A stretch of 64,000 bases of DNA from Actinomadura sp. NAK00032 (GCF_013364275.1 NZ_CP054932.1:7688001-7752000); one strand, 5' to 3'; positions 53,716 through 62,993 are shown, counted from the first letter of the stretch. Notes: generated by a model not told the origin, from the sequence alone. Made by a program: numbers and translations.

Positions 53716-53850
53716 CTAACCCGAAGTATCCCCACACCAAGTTGGAAAACACAACCCACCCCACCCCGTGCCCCACCTCACACTCACGCGCCTGGCGAGT
53801 TCCGGCCAGGTTCCAGCACGGAGAACGCAAGCACGGCACCGGATGGCAGG

Positions 53851-54114
53851 GTGTCCGTGCTCCCTCAGAACGGATGGTCGCGTGGTGCGGGAATTGGTGG
53901 CGGCGACGCCACCGCGGTGTTCAGCACCACGGTGGTGAAGGGCCGCGTCCGGGTCCTCAACGTGTGGGTGCGGCCTGGTGCGGCGGTGCCGATCGTTGTC
54001 TCCGCGCCCGTGCCGCCGCCCGCGACGGGGCTTCGGAACTGGAATGTGCGGCTGGCGCTCGTCCTGGTGGCCGCGTTCGTCCTGCTGGTCATGGCGAACG
54101 AAGTGACGGGATAG
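53851..54114 (+). CDS. Small tail-anchored membrane protein
   Basis: 87 residues from a GTG at 53851, a weak choice (53857 is another). A beta-like segment (V-V-K-G-R-V-R-V-L-N-V-W-V) precedes a C-terminal membrane helix (L-A-L-V-L-V-A-A-F-V-L-L-V). The stop lies eight bases before the next gene. The two probably form a pair. Function unknown. Confidence 0.5.
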   Translation: MSVLPQNGWSRGAGIGGGDATAVFSTTVVKGRVRVLNVWVRPGAAVPIVVSAPVPPPATGLRNWNVRLALVLVAAFVLLVMANEVTG

Positions 54115-54122
54115 GCGGGTCG

Positions 54123-54608
54123 ATGGCTGCTAAGAACGGTTGGTTCGGGCCCACCGTGCGGGCGGATGGCGGGCAGCAGCTCGTACTGCGCTATGCCTGG
54201 CCGTTCGGCCGGCGGAACTCTCGGGCGTACCGGGAGGAGTATCTGCCCGAAGTGACGGTGAACGGTGAGTCCGTGCCGGTGGAGTGGGGGACGAGCATCC
54301 TCGTGCTCCGCGACGCCTCGTACACGGTGCGCGCGGTGCAGGGCGGCGGGTCTTCGGAGGAGATCGCGGGGCCGCTGGCGGTGGTGCACTCCGGCTCCGC
54401 CGGGACGGACGAGCCGGCGGAGCTGGTCTACGCGCCGTCCGGGCCGACCGGGCAGCTGTCCCGGAGCAACGCGGCACCACCCCGGTTGCGCGCCGGGCAG
54501 CGGGATCGCAAGGACGTCACCAGCCCTCTGCTGGCCGTCTACGTCTGGGGGTTCGCCTACTCGCTGGCGCTTGGGCCTCCATTGGCGGCACTTCTGGTGC
54601 GGGGTTAG
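54123..54608 (+). CDS. Small membrane-associated protein
   Basis: 161 residues from the ATG at 54123. It starts W-F-G-P-T-V-R-A-D-G-G and has beta-rich segments (V-T-V-N-G-E-S-V-P-V-E-W-G). A hydrophobic C-terminus follows (V-Y-V-W-G-F-A-Y-S-L-A-L-G-P-P-L). It looks like a soluble beta domain with a tail anchor, as does its shorter neighbour. I recognise no family. Confidence 0.6.
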   Translation: MAAKNGWFGPTVRADGGQQLVLRYAWPFGRRNSRAYREEYLPEVTVNGESVPVEWGTSILVLRDASYTVRAVQGGGSSEEIAGPLAVVHSGSAGTDEPAELVYAPSGPTGQLSRSNAAPPRLRAGQRDRKDVTSPLLAVYVWGFAYSLALGPPLAALLVRG

Positions 54609-54635
54609 CGGTGGGGGGGGACAGGGCGGCATGGA

Positions 54636-54671
54636 GCGGGCCCGGGGGCCGCGCTTGCGGTCCCCGGGCCC
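54636..54671 (+). terminator. Strong hairpin terminator
   Basis: 16-bp stem with one G-T pair (54636-54651 with 54656-54671) and a four-base loop, 28 bases past the stop at 54608. Confidence 0.7.
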
Positions 54672-54871
54672 GTCGGGCCGCTCAGCGGGAGGGGCCCATG
54701 CCGTGGTACGTCCGTTCCCTCCATGCGTCGAAGGGCCCCGTGGTGGAGCCGCCCGCGACATTACGGTCGGACAAGCATTCCTCCTTCATCCCCTCGACGT
54801 TGCGTTCACTACGGACATTAGCCCCATAGGGAGGTTTTTCCTCTCAATGGGGCTCAAAGGTGTCGTCAAAG

Positions 54872-55024
54872 CTAGCCGCCCTTGAACATGGCGCGCATCT
54901 TGCGGGCCGCGTCGCCCGGTTTCTTCTTCTGGGGCGCGGCCTTCGCCTCCTCCGCGCGAGGCTGGTCCTTCTCGCGCTCGCGCTCGTTCTCCGTGCCCTT
55001 GGGCTTGCCAGGCTTGTCCGTCAC
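54872..55024 (-). CDS. 50-residue highly charged protein
   Basis: Starts at a GTG with GGGGGAG six bases upstream. The chain is almost all charged: K-P-G-K-P-K-G-T-E-N-E-R-E-R-E, then P-Q-K-K-K-P-G-D-A-A-R-K-M and an end M-F-K-G-G. It is likely disordered with a short amphipathic C-terminal helix. The ribosome site and codon pattern argue for a real gene. Function unknown. Confidence 0.65.
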   Translation of the reverse strand: MTDKPGKPKGTENEREREKDQPRAEEAKAAPQKKKPGDAARKMRAMFKGG

Positions 55025-55071
55025 GACAACTCCCCCGATGTCGCTTCACTGTCGTCCCCTAGGTACCCCGT

Positions 55072-55743
55072 CTAGCCCGGGTAGAAGCGCACTTCGGGGC
55101 GGCCTACCTGTCCGTAGTGGGGTTTGCGGTGCGCCAGGCCGTTCTTGGCCAGGTACTCCAGGTAGCGGCGCGCGGTGACGCGGGAGACGCCGGTCAGGTC
55201 GGCCGCGGCGGCGGCGGACAGGCCGTCGGACGCGCGGGACAGCACCTCGGTGACGGCCTGCAGCGTCTCGCCGCTCATGCCCTTCGGCAGCGCGCGGTGG
55301 TCGGGCGTGCGGAGGGTGGCGAGCATGCCGTCCACGTCGGCCTGGCCGCTGACCTCGCCGGTGCCGACGGTCTGCGCGCGGAAGCGGGCGTAGCGGTCGA
55401 GCTTGTCGCGCAGGGACGCGAACGTGAACGGCTTCAGCAGGTACTGGACGACCCCGACCGAGACCGCCGAGCGGATCACCGCCAGGTCCCGGGCGGAGGT
55501 GACGGCGATGACGTCGATGTCGTGGCCGCCGGCGCGCAGCGCGCGGCAGACGGTGAGGCCGTGCGTGTCGGGCAGGTAGAAGTCGAGGAGGACGACGTCC
55601 ACGGGCGTGCGCTCGCAGAAGCGCAGGGCGTCCGCCCCCGAGTGGACGACCCCGGCGACGGTGAACCCGGCGACGCGCTCGACGTAGGTGCGGTGCGCCT
55701 CGGCGGCGACCGGGTCGTCCTCGACGATCAGCACCTCGATCAT
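55072..55743 (-). CDS. Response regulator, CitB/DcuR type
   Basis: 223 residues from the ATG at 55743, which overlaps the kinase stop. Receiver domain 1-120: acid pair E-D-D near residue 8, phosphorylated Asp in V-V-L-L-D-F-Y-L-P-D and the Lys in L-L-K-P-F. A C-terminal helix-turn-helix (G-V-S-R-V-T-A-R-R-Y-L-E-Y-L) is typical of regulators paired with CitA/DcuS kinases. It probably controls uptake of a carboxylate; no transporter gene is adjacent. Confidence 0.92.
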   Translation of the reverse strand: MIEVLIVEDDPVAAEAHRTYVERVAGFTVAGVVHSGADALRFCERTPVDVVLLDFYLPDTHGLTVCRALRAGGHDIDVIAVTSARDLAVIRSAVSVGVVQYLLKPFTFASLRDKLDRYARFRAQTVGTGEVSGQADVDGMLATLRTPDHRALPKGMSGETLQAVTEVLSRASDGLSAAAAADLTGVSRVTARRYLEYLAKNGLAHRKPHYGQVGRPEVRFYPG

Positions 55744-57341
55744 CGCCGCTCCAGGGGCAGCCGGACGGTGAACACGGCGCCGGCGTCGCGTCCCACCCGG
55801 ACGTCGCCGCCGTGCCGCCGGACGGCCTGGCCGACCAGCGCGAGGCCGAGCCCGTGCCCGACCGGGCCCCCGGACGACTTGGTCGTCCAGCCGCGCCGGA
55901 ACATCTCGGGCACCGCCGACGGGTCCACGCCCGGCCCGCTGTCGGCCACCTCCAGCAGGAGGGCGCCGGCGTCCTCGCGGGCGCTGACGGTGACGCGCGG
56001 CGGCCGGACGGAGGCGTTCTCGATCGCCGCGTCCACCGCGTTGTCGATCAGGTTGCCGAGGATCGTGACGAGGTCGCGGGCCTCCACCGTGCCCTCGATC
56101 GCGGTGTCCTCGCTGATGACGAGCTCGACGCCGCGCTCGGCGGCCTCGGTCGACTTGCCCAGCAGCAGGGCCGCCAGGACGGGTTCGGTGACCGAGCCCA
56201 CGACCCGGTCGGTGAGGCGCTGCGCGGTCGCCAGCTCGGCGGTCGCGAACGCGACGGCCTGGTCGGGACGGCCCAGCTCCACCAGCGACACCACCGTGTG
56301 CAGGCGGTTCGCGGCCTCGTGCGCCTGGGAGCGCAGCGACTCGGCGAAGCCGCGGACGGTGTCCAGCTCGCCGGTCAGGCTCTGCAGCTCGGTGTGGTCG
56401 CGGAACGTCACGACGTTGCCCCTCGCCCGGTCGCGGGACCGGACGGGCGAGGTGTTCACGACGAGGACGCGGGTGTCGCCGACGTGGATCTCGTCCGAGC
56501 GCGGCTTCGGGGACTTCAGCGTGGCGACCAGCTCGCCCGGCAGGCCGAGGTCGGCGACCGGGCGGCCGCGCGGATGCTCGCGCAGGTCCAGCAGTTCGAG
56601 GGCCGCGTCGTTGCACAGCACGACCCGGCCCGACCGGTCGAGGATGAGCAGGCCCTCGCGGACGGCGTGCAGGATCGCCTCGTAGTACTCGAACATCTCG
56701 CGCAGCTCGCCGGGCGCGGTCCCGCGCGTCTGGCGGCGCAGCCGGGCGGAGACGAGGTAGCTGCCCGCCATCCCGGCCGCGAGCACCACGCCGGCGACGG
56801 CGCCGAGGGCCAGCAGCCGCTGCCGCAGCTCCGCGCTGATCACCCGGACCGTGATGCCGACCGCGACCAGCGCCACGACGCGGTGCCGGTCGTCGAAGAC
56901 GGGCGCGACGGTCCGCACGGACGGGCCGAGCGTGCCGGTGTAGGTCTCGGTGAACGTGCGGCCCGCGACGGCGGGCGCGGTGTTGCCGACGAAGTGCCCG
57001 CCGATCCGGGACGGGTTCGGGTGCGTGTAGCGGATCCCGGCCGGCGTCATGATCGTGATGAAGTCCACGCCGGTGTCGCGCCGGACGCGCTCGGCGTACG
57101 GCTGGAGCAGCGCGCTCGGGTCGCGGGCGCCGAGCGCCTCCCGGACGTTGTGCGCGTCGGCGATGCTCGCCGCGACGGCCGAGACGGTCTGCTCGGCGGC
57201 GTCGTCGGCGGCGCGGCCCGCGTCCCAGTAGGCGAGCACGGCCCCGGCCGCGACGAGCAGCCCGACGATCGCGGCCTGCAGCACCAGCAGCTGGCGGGCC
57301 ACGCTCCAGTCGCCGGGAGCCGCCCAGCGGGGACGCCGCAT
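55740..57341 (-). CDS. Sensor histidine kinase, CitA/DcuS type
   Basis: 533 residues from the ATG at 57341, with GGGAGGT upstream. Order: membrane helix (about 18-40), outer PAS-like sensor of about 130 residues with R-Y-T-H-P-N-P-S, second helix (about 180-200), cytoplasmic PAS domain (L-I-L-D-R-S-G-R-V-V-L-C-N) and SpoB-like H-box with His in S-Q-A-H-E-A-A-N-R-L-H. The ATPase has N-L-I-D-N-A-V-D-A and G-H-G-L-G-L-A-L. The R-Y-T-H-P segment is where CitA-type sensors bind citrate or C4 acids. Confidence 0.92.
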   Translation of the reverse strand: MRRPRWAAPGDWSVARQLLVLQAAIVGLLVAAGAVLAYWDAGRAADDAAEQTVSAVAASIADAHNVREALGARDPSALLQPYAERVRRDTGVDFITIMTPAGIRYTHPNPSRIGGHFVGNTAPAVAGRTFTETYTGTLGPSVRTVAPVFDDRHRVVALVAVGITVRVISAELRQRLLALGAVAGVVLAAGMAGSYLVSARLRRQTRGTAPGELREMFEYYEAILHAVREGLLILDRSGRVVLCNDAALELLDLREHPRGRPVADLGLPGELVATLKSPKPRSDEIHVGDTRVLVVNTSPVRSRDRARGNVVTFRDHTELQSLTGELDTVRGFAESLRSQAHEAANRLHTVVSLVELGRPDQAVAFATAELATAQRLTDRVVGSVTEPVLAALLLGKSTEAAERGVELVISEDTAIEGTVEARDLVTILGNLIDNAVDAAIENASVRPPRVTVSAREDAGALLLEVADSGPGVDPSAVPEMFRRGWTTKSSGGPVGHGLGLALVGQAVRRHGGDVRVGRDAGAVFTVRLPLERR

Positions 57342-57689
57342 CGGACGATCGCACCTCCCTCGCGGAACACGCCGTGAACGAAATGTACACAAGCGTGACC
57401 GTTACCACGGGACCGCGCATAGTGACGGATGCGGCGGCCGCAGCCCCCGCCGACCCTGCTTCCGTGCGGCCTCCCCCACCGCGGCGCGCCCGCCGTGTGC
57501 ATGTGCCTGCCGTCCAGGCGCATGGGCGCTCCGCCGGGTAGCGGGCGCCCGTCCCGCATCGACCGGGACGGGCGCCGCTCCCCCCGTTGGCAGCGGCCGG
57601 GCACGGGCCTCGGAAAGCCGGCCGCCCGGTGCCCGGACCACGCCCCGCTCCCGGCACCGGGCGGCCGCCGGTCACCCCGGCCGGGCGTG
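57342..57689. other. 348-base gene-free stretch
   Basis: Holds the kinase promoter side and, near the AmaP end, the hairpin at 57620-57666. It is very G+C-rich apart from a short A/T-richer part near 57370-57410, the likely promoter of the two-component genes. Open frames here lack ribosome sites. Confidence 0.5.
57620..57666 (-). terminator. Hairpin after the AmaP-like gene
   Basis: Perfect 14-bp stem (57620-57633 with 57653-57666), loop 19 bases, 23 bases past the stop at 57690. Confidence 0.6.
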
Positions 57690-58253
57690 TCAGGCGGTCT
57701 CGGGCTGCGTGCGGCGGCGCCGGGGGCGCGCCGACAGCGGGCGGAAGCGGATCACCACCGGCAGGTCGGGCATCCCGAGCGTGCGGCGGTACCGCTCGAC
57801 CGGGCCCGCGCCCAGTTCCCCGTACACCTCGCCGACCAGCGTGTCGCCCGCGCAGGAGACGTTCAGCAGCAGGCGCGGCCGGTCGGCCGTGCCGGTGAGG
57901 CGGATCCGGGCGTCCTCGACGCCGGGCAGCCCGCGCACGTCCCGCCGGAGCTCGCCGGCGGCGGCCCGCGCGCGGGCCCGGGTCTCGGCGTCGAGGTCCG
58001 GCCACCACTGGTGGACGAGGGTCCGCAGCTGCAGGACGAGCCACAGCTGCCCCGCGAGGGCCAGCAGTTCGGCGGCGGCCGCGGCGGACGGCAGGAACCA
58101 GTCGGTGCCGCCGGCGAAGCGCATCACCTCGGGGGCGAGCAGCGGCCCCGCCGACAGGGCGCCGAACGCGTCGAACGCGCCCAGCCCGAGCGCGGCGGCG
58201 GACGCGCCGGCCAGCAGCAGCACCGCCCCGGTCATCGCGATCGCGATCCGCAT
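57690..58253 (-). CDS. AmaP-like membrane protein
   Basis: 187 residues from the ATG at 58253. Two membrane helices lie at about 2-24 and 65-85. An alkaline-shock-like domain follows (V-R-G-L-P-G-V-E-D-A-R-I-R-L-T-G-T) with a basic tail. It resembles AmaP, which anchors Asp23-type proteins to the membrane. It starts one base after the DUF6286 gene. No asp23 gene is present in the window. Confidence 0.78.
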   Translation of the reverse strand: MRIAIAMTGAVLLLAGASAAALGLGAFDAFGALSAGPLLAPEVMRFAGGTDWFLPSAAAAAELLALAGQLWLVLQLRTLVHQWWPDLDAETRARARAAAGELRRDVRGLPGVEDARIRLTGTADRPRLLLNVSCAGDTLVGEVYGELGAGPVERYRRTLGMPDLPVVIRFRPLSARPRRRRTQPETA

Positions 58254-58254
58254 C

Positions 58255-58869
58255 TCAGTCCTTCCGCCAGCGGAGCCGGACGTCGACCGGCGGCCGGTGC
58301 ATCGGCTCGATCCGGTCCAGCCGCTCCTCGGCGGCGGCGCGCACCAGCTCCGGCAGGTTCGCCGGGTTCCGGTAGTCGGTGCCGGCCCGGACGACCAGCC
58401 CGCGCCGGACGATCCCGAGCCCGCGGACGCGGACCCGCTCGATGCCGGGGACGTCCAGCACCGCCTCGGCGATCGTGCGGCGCAGCGCGGCACGTCCGAT
58501 GAGGCCGGCCTGGCGGGGGTCGGTGCCGTCCAGCGGGACGCCGCGCAGCCGGCCGGGCAGCGCGGCGGCGAGGAGCGCGGCACCGAGGACGGCGGCGGCC
58601 GCCGCCACCGCGATCACGTCCGGGTCGTCCCAGGTGCGGCCGCGCAGGACGTCCGCCAGCGCGGCGACGCCCGGCACCGGGTGGACGGCGGAGCCGAGCG
58701 CGGCGGCCAGCAGCTCGATCGCGGCGACCCCGCCCGCCGCCGTCACCAGCAGCGCGGCGGCGACCCCGGCGACCGCGCGGCGGGGCCGGAACTCGCGGAC
58801 GGCGAGCCGGCGCGCGCCGCGCCTGTCCCGTGCCTCATCGATCAGGTCCTTGACCATCGCTTCGGCCAT
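58255..58869 (-). CDS. DUF6286-type membrane protein
   Basis: 204 residues from the ATG at 58869; GTG 58875 is an alternative with a poorer ribosome site. Two membrane helices (about 34-56 and 85-105) precede an outer or cytoplasmic domain with V-P-G-I-E-R-V-R-V-R-G-L. It fits DUF6286, normally next to amaP and asp23 in actinobacterial envelope-stress operons. Confidence 0.78.
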   Translation of the reverse strand: MAEAMVKDLIDEARDRRGARRLAVREFRPRRAVAGVAAALLVTAAGGVAAIELLAAALGSAVHPVPGVAALADVLRGRTWDDPDVIAVAAAAAVLGAALLAAALPGRLRGVPLDGTDPRQAGLIGRAALRRTIAEAVLDVPGIERVRVRGLGIVRRGLVVRAGTDYRNPANLPELVRAAAEERLDRIEPMHRPPVDVRLRWRKD

Positions 58870-59007
58870 CGCCACCCCCGTGAGCCATCGGCACGCCCGA
58901 CATCGTCACCCATGGTGACGCGAAATCACGCGGAGTGAAACTCGCCATGCCGACATCTCACGGGAAAGCGCAGGTCAGAAGATCAGCGCGGCGCGGCCGG
59001 GCGCGGG

Positions 59008-59865
59008 TCAGCGGAAGACGACCGTCCGGTCGCCGTTGAGCAGGACGCGGTGCTCGGCGTGCCACCGCACCGCACGGGCCAGCGCGAGGCACTCGACGTC
59101 GCGGCCGACCGCGACCAGCTCCTCGGGGCTGTGGGTGTGGTCGACGCGCGCGACCTCCTGCTCGATGATCGGCCCCTCGTCCAGATCGGCGGTGACGTAG
59201 TGGGCGGTGGCGCCGATCAGCTTCACGCCGCGCGCGTGCGCCTGGTGGTAGGGGCGGGCGCCCTTGAAGCTCGGCAGGAACGAGTGGTGGATGTTGATGA
59301 TCTGCCCCGGCAGCTTCGCGCAGAAGTCGTCGGACAGGATCTGCATGTACCGGGCGAGGACGACGAGGTCGGCGCGGTAGTGCTCGACCAGCGTCAGGAT
59401 CTCGGCCTCCTGCGCGGGCTTGCCGCCGGGCCCGGCCGGCAGGTGGTGGTAGTCGATCCCGTACGACTGGGTGAGGGGCCGCAGGTCGGGGTGGTTGGAC
59501 GCGACCGCGACGATGTCGATGTCGAGCAGGCCCGAGCGCGTCCGGTAGAGCAGGTCGTTCAGGCAGTGCCCGCCCTTCGACACCATGATCAGCACGCGCG
59601 GGCGCTCGGCCAGCGCGTGCAGCCGCCACTCCAGGGCCAGCTCGGGCACCAGCGAGGCGAACGCGCCGCGCAGCTCGTCGGGGTCGGTGTCGGCCAGGGC
59701 CGCGAACTGGACCCGCATGAAGAACGTGCCGGACTCGCCGTCGCCGAACTGCTGGCTCTCCACGATGTTGCATCCGCGCTCGGCCAGCAGCCCCGAGACG
59801 GCCGCGACGATGCCGGGCCGGTCCGGGCAGGAGAGGGTCAGGACGAATTCGTTCAACGGTCTCAC
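59008..59865 (-). CDS. purU: Formyltetrahydrofolate deformylase
   Basis: 285 residues from a GTG at 59865; TTG 59889 or 59856 are other options. An N-terminal ACT domain (L-S-C-P-D-R-P-G-I-V-A-A-V) precedes the hydrolase domain with N-I-H-H-S-F-L-P-S-F-K-G-A and D-L-D-E-G-P-I-I-E-Q. It releases formate from 10-formyl-tetrahydrofolate and balances the C1 pool. Other C1 genes (gcvTH, glyA) lie about 12 kb upstream. Confidence 0.93.
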   Translation of the reverse strand: MRPLNEFVLTLSCPDRPGIVAAVSGLLAERGCNIVESQQFGDGESGTFFMRVQFAALADTDPDELRGAFASLVPELALEWRLHALAERPRVLIMVSKGGHCLNDLLYRTRSGLLDIDIVAVASNHPDLRPLTQSYGIDYHHLPAGPGGKPAQEAEILTLVEHYRADLVVLARYMQILSDDFCAKLPGQIINIHHSFLPSFKGARPYHQAHARGVKLIGATAHYVTADLDEGPIIEQEVARVDHTHSPEELVAVGRDVECLALARAVRWHAEHRVLLNGDRTVVFR

Positions 59866-60011
59866 TCTTATCGCGACGCGGCAGCTCAAACGGGTCGCTA
59901 CGAGCTTACGCGGCCCCTGCCCGTCCCACCGCCGTCCTTTCGCATCGGCGGGAGCGGGCTCGTCTACTCATGAGTAGTTTGAGGTGCTTCCTTGGGGTTA
60001 CGTTTGCCTCC

Positions 60012-60941
60012 ATGCGTCGCATCGCGCTCCTGGTCCTCGCCGTCGCCCTCGTCCTCGCCGCCTGCACGGAGCAGACCGGCGACAAGGGCGGGGACGAGCA
60101 GCGCCCGGCCAAGGTGGACGGCATCCCCACCTCGGCGGGCACGCACAAGCAGAAGATGGACGTGGGCACGTTCGGGCACCGCGAGTTCCTGCTGCACGTC
60201 CCGTCCAAGGTGACGGGCGGCAAATGGGAGGACGGCAGGCCCGCCGATGCACCCCCGCTCGTCATCGCCTTGCACGGCGGGCTCGCCAACATGAGCAAGA
60301 TGGAGGACCTGACCGGTTTCGACGACCTCTCCGACGAGCACGGCTTCCTCGTCGCGTACCCGGACGGGTTCATGACGACCTGGAACGCGGGCGACTGCTG
60401 CGGCGCCGCGAAGGTCGGGAACATCGACGACGTCGGCTTCCTCACCAAGCTGATCGACAAGCTCACCGACGCGGGCCTGGCCGACCCGAAGCGCGTCTAC
60501 GTCACCGGGTTCTCCAACGGCGCGGGCATGGCGTACCGGATGGCCTGCGAGAAGCCGGACAAGGTCGCCGCGATCGGGGTGGTCGAGGGCGCCCTGGTGA
60601 CCGAGTGCGACCCGAGCCGCCCGGTGTCCGCGATGATCTTCCACGGAACGGCCGACCGGAACGTCCCGTTCAACGGCGGCGGCGACCGCGACTTCAACGA
60701 CAAGCGGCCGTTCCCGCCCGTCTCGAAGGCGGTCGACTTCTGGCGCCAGCGCGCCGGCCTCCCCGAGGCCAGCAAGCAGGTCAAGGCGCGCAGCGCGGGC
60801 ACCGACTGCACGAGCACCGGCAAGGGCGACCAGGGCGTCGCGGTCACGTTCTGCAAGATCAAGGGCGGCACCCACAACTGGCCCGAGGGGGCGAGCCCCA
60901 TGCTCTGGGACTTCTTCGACTCCCACCCGCGCAAGGGCTGA
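60012..60941 (+). CDS. Esterase-like lipoprotein (LpqC type)
   Basis: 309 residues from the ATG at 60012. The lipobox is V-L-A-A-C (C18). The alpha/beta hydrolase domain has H-G-G near residue 88 and the nucleophile S167 in V-T-G-F-S-N-G-A-G. A late D-R-N-V-P and G-G-T-H-N-W-P supply the likely Asp and His. This is the PHB-depolymerase/feruloyl-esterase-like group, and four or more cysteines suit life outside the cell. Confidence 0.85.
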   Translation: MRRIALLVLAVALVLAACTEQTGDKGGDEQRPAKVDGIPTSAGTHKQKMDVGTFGHREFLLHVPSKVTGGKWEDGRPADAPPLVIALHGGLANMSKMEDLTGFDDLSDEHGFLVAYPDGFMTTWNAGDCCGAAKVGNIDDVGFLTKLIDKLTDAGLADPKRVYVTGFSNGAGMAYRMACEKPDKVAAIGVVEGALVTECDPSRPVSAMIFHGTADRNVPFNGGGDRDFNDKRPFPPVSKAVDFWRQRAGLPEASKQVKARSAGTDCTSTGKGDQGVAVTFCKIKGGTHNWPEGASPMLWDFFDSHPRKG

Positions 60942-60990
60942 CCGAAAGCGGTACGTGAGAGCTTTTCACATTAGCCGGTAGTGTGGCAGT

Positions 60991-62184
60991 GTGACGAGCA
61001 TGAACCTCCGGGACCGCTATGACGCCGCGACGGCCGGGATCGAGGCGCCGTTCGCCGCCGTCGACCTGGCGGCCTTCCGCGCCAACGCCGAGGGCCTGCT
61101 GCGCCGGGCCGGCGGCAAGCCGATCCGCGTGGCGAGCAAGTCGGTGCGCTGCCGGGCGCTCCTGGAGGACGTCCTCGCGATGGACGGGTTCGCCGGGATC
61201 ATGGCGTTCACCCTGCCGGAGGCGCTGTGGCTCGCGGCCGAGGGCGTCAGCGACGACATCCTCGTCGCCTACCCGACCGCCGACCGCACCGCCATCGCGG
61301 CGCTCGCCGAGAACGAGGCCGCGGCCCGCACGATCACGCTCATGGTCGACTCCCCCGAGCACCTGGCGATGATCGAGGACGCCGCCGGCGACCGGCGGAT
61401 CCGGGTCTGCGTCGACATCGACGCCTCCTACCGGCCGCTCGGCGGCCGGGTCCGGATCGGCGCGCTCCGCTCGGCGCTGCGCACCCCCGCCGAGGTGAGC
61501 GCGTTCGCGGAGCGGATCCTCAAGCGGCCCTCGCTCGACCTCGTCGGGCTGATGGCCTACGAGTCGCAGATCGCCGGCGTCGGGGACGTCCCGCCCGGAC
61601 GTCCCGCGAGGGGCCGCGTCATCCGCGCCATGCAGCGGCAGTCGCGGCTGGAACTGGCCCGGCGGCGCGCGGCGATCGTGCGGGCCGTCCGCGAGCTGAC
61701 CGACCTGGAGTTCGTCAACGGCGGCGGCACCGGCAGCGTCGAGAAGACCGCCGCCGAGCGCGCCGTCACCGAGGTCGCGGCGGGCTCCGGGCTCTACCAG
61801 CCGCACCTGTTCGACCAGTACTCCAACTTCAGCGGACGGCCCGCCGCGCTGTTCGCGCTGCCCGTCGTGCGGCGCCCCGCGCGCGGCGTCGCGACCTGCC
61901 TCGGCGGCGGCTACCTGGCGTCCGGCCCGGCCGACGCGGTGCGCCTGCCGCAGCCGTACCTGCCGACCGGGCTGTCCTACGACCCGAACGAGGGCGCGGG
62001 CGAAGTGCAGACACCGCTGCTCGGCCACGCCGCCGACCTGCTGTCGGTAGGCGACCGGGTGTGGTTCCGCCACACCAAGGCCGGCGAACTGTGCGAACGC
62101 TTCGACGCCCTGCACCTGATCGAGGACGGCCGACACATCCGCACCGTCCCCACCTACAGAGGCGAGAACCGAACGTTTCTATGA
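60991..62184 (+). CDS. Alanine-racemase-fold PLP enzyme
   Basis: 397 residues; the start is GTG 60991 or ATG 61000. Fold III PLP enzyme: the lysine lies in R-V-A-S-K-S-V-R-C near residue 50, with G-L-M-A-Y-E-S-Q and N-G-G-G-T-G-S later. It resembles D-serine or D-threonine aldolase/dehydratase-like and amino-acid-deaminase proteins rather than true alanine racemase. Substrate unknown. Confidence 0.82.
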   Translation: MTSMNLRDRYDAATAGIEAPFAAVDLAAFRANAEGLLRRAGGKPIRVASKSVRCRALLEDVLAMDGFAGIMAFTLPEALWLAAEGVSDDILVAYPTADRTAIAALAENEAAARTITLMVDSPEHLAMIEDAAGDRRIRVCVDIDASYRPLGGRVRIGALRSALRTPAEVSAFAERILKRPSLDLVGLMAYESQIAGVGDVPPGRPARGRVIRAMQRQSRLELARRRAAIVRAVRELTDLEFVNGGGTGSVEKTAAERAVTEVAAGSGLYQPHLFDQYSNFSGRPAALFALPVVRRPARGVATCLGGGYLASGPADAVRLPQPYLPTGLSYDPNEGAGEVQTPLLGHAADLLSVGDRVWFRHTKAGELCERFDALHLIEDGRHIRTVPTYRGENRTFL

Positions 62185-62318
62185 AGGGGGGCGACCCCCT
62201 TCGATCCCCGCCCGGTCGGCGGACCGTTTCCCGATCCGCTGGCGCGTCTCGTGAAACAGCCCGCCGCCCGGTGGGCTGGGGGAGCCCTGGGAAGGCCGGT
62301 AGCGCGTAGGTTGGGGGG

Positions 62319-62993
62319 ATGAGCGACGCTCCCCTGATCAGTGTTCGCGGCGAGGCGGTGGTGGAGGCCGAGCCGGAGATCGCGCGGTTGTCGGTGCACG
62401 TCCAGTCGCAGGAGTCCGACCGGCGCGCCGCGCTCGACCGGCTCACCGAGCGGAACCGGCGGTGCCTCGACCTGGTCGAGTCCTACGGCGACGCGGTGGA
62501 GAAGGTCGAGACGGGCGGGCTGTCGATCGCGCCGCTGCTGAAGTACAAGCGGCGCGAGGGCGACATCCGGGCCTACCGCGGCACCGTCTGGATCAAGATC
62601 ACGGTGGCCGACTTCGGGGTGCTCGGCGAGCTGGTCACGCGGCTCGGGGACCTGGACCGGACGTACGTCAACGGGCCCGAGTGGGAGCTGCGGCGCGACA
62701 GCGAGGTCTACGGGCGGGCCGCGCGGCAGGCGGCGCACGAGGCCGTGGCACGCGCGCGCAGCTACGCCGAGGCGCTGGGGTCGCGGCTCACCGGGCTGGT
62801 CGAGCTGTCGGACGAGGGGCTCGGCCGGACGATGCGCGAGGCGCCGGTCGCGCTGGCCGCCGCGTACGGGGGCGGGGTCGGCGGCGCCGCCGAGGAGCCC
62901 GAGCCGATCGACCTGGAACCGGAGACGCAGGTCGTCCGCGCCGCCGTGGAGGCCCGGTTCACCGTGACGCAGCCCGACCTGGAGCCGCGGTGA
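62319..62993 (+). CDS. SIMPL-domain protein
   Basis: 224 residues without a signal peptide. The SIMPL (PF04402) pattern is visible: I-S-V-R-G-E-A-V-V-E-A-E-P-E-I-A, V-E-T-G-G-L-S-I-A-P and A-H-E-A-V-A-R-A-R-S-Y-A-E-A-L-G. The family forms oligomeric shells or supports signalling in other organisms, with no fixed role here. Its stop overlaps the GH4 start by four bases. Confidence 0.88.
   Translation: MSDAPLISVRGEAVVEAEPEIARLSVHVQSQESDRRAALDRLTERNRRCLDLVESYGDAVEKVETGGLSIAPLLKYKRREGDIRAYRGTVWIKITVADFGVLGELVTRLGDLDRTYVNGPEWELRRDSEVYGRAARQAAHEAVARARSYAEALGSRLTGLVELSDEGLGRTMREAPVALAAAYGGGVGGAAEEPEPIDLEPETQVVRAAVEARFTVTQPDLEPR

Noticed and set aside
57402..57641. 79-residue minus-strand frame in the gap after the AmaP gene
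   Set aside because: No ribosome site, Arg/Gly/Ala-rich, and it overlaps the terminator hairpin.
55072..58044. 990-residue frame containing the response regulator
   Set aside because: Only its last 223 residues are real. The upstream part is the kinase gene read in the wrong frame.
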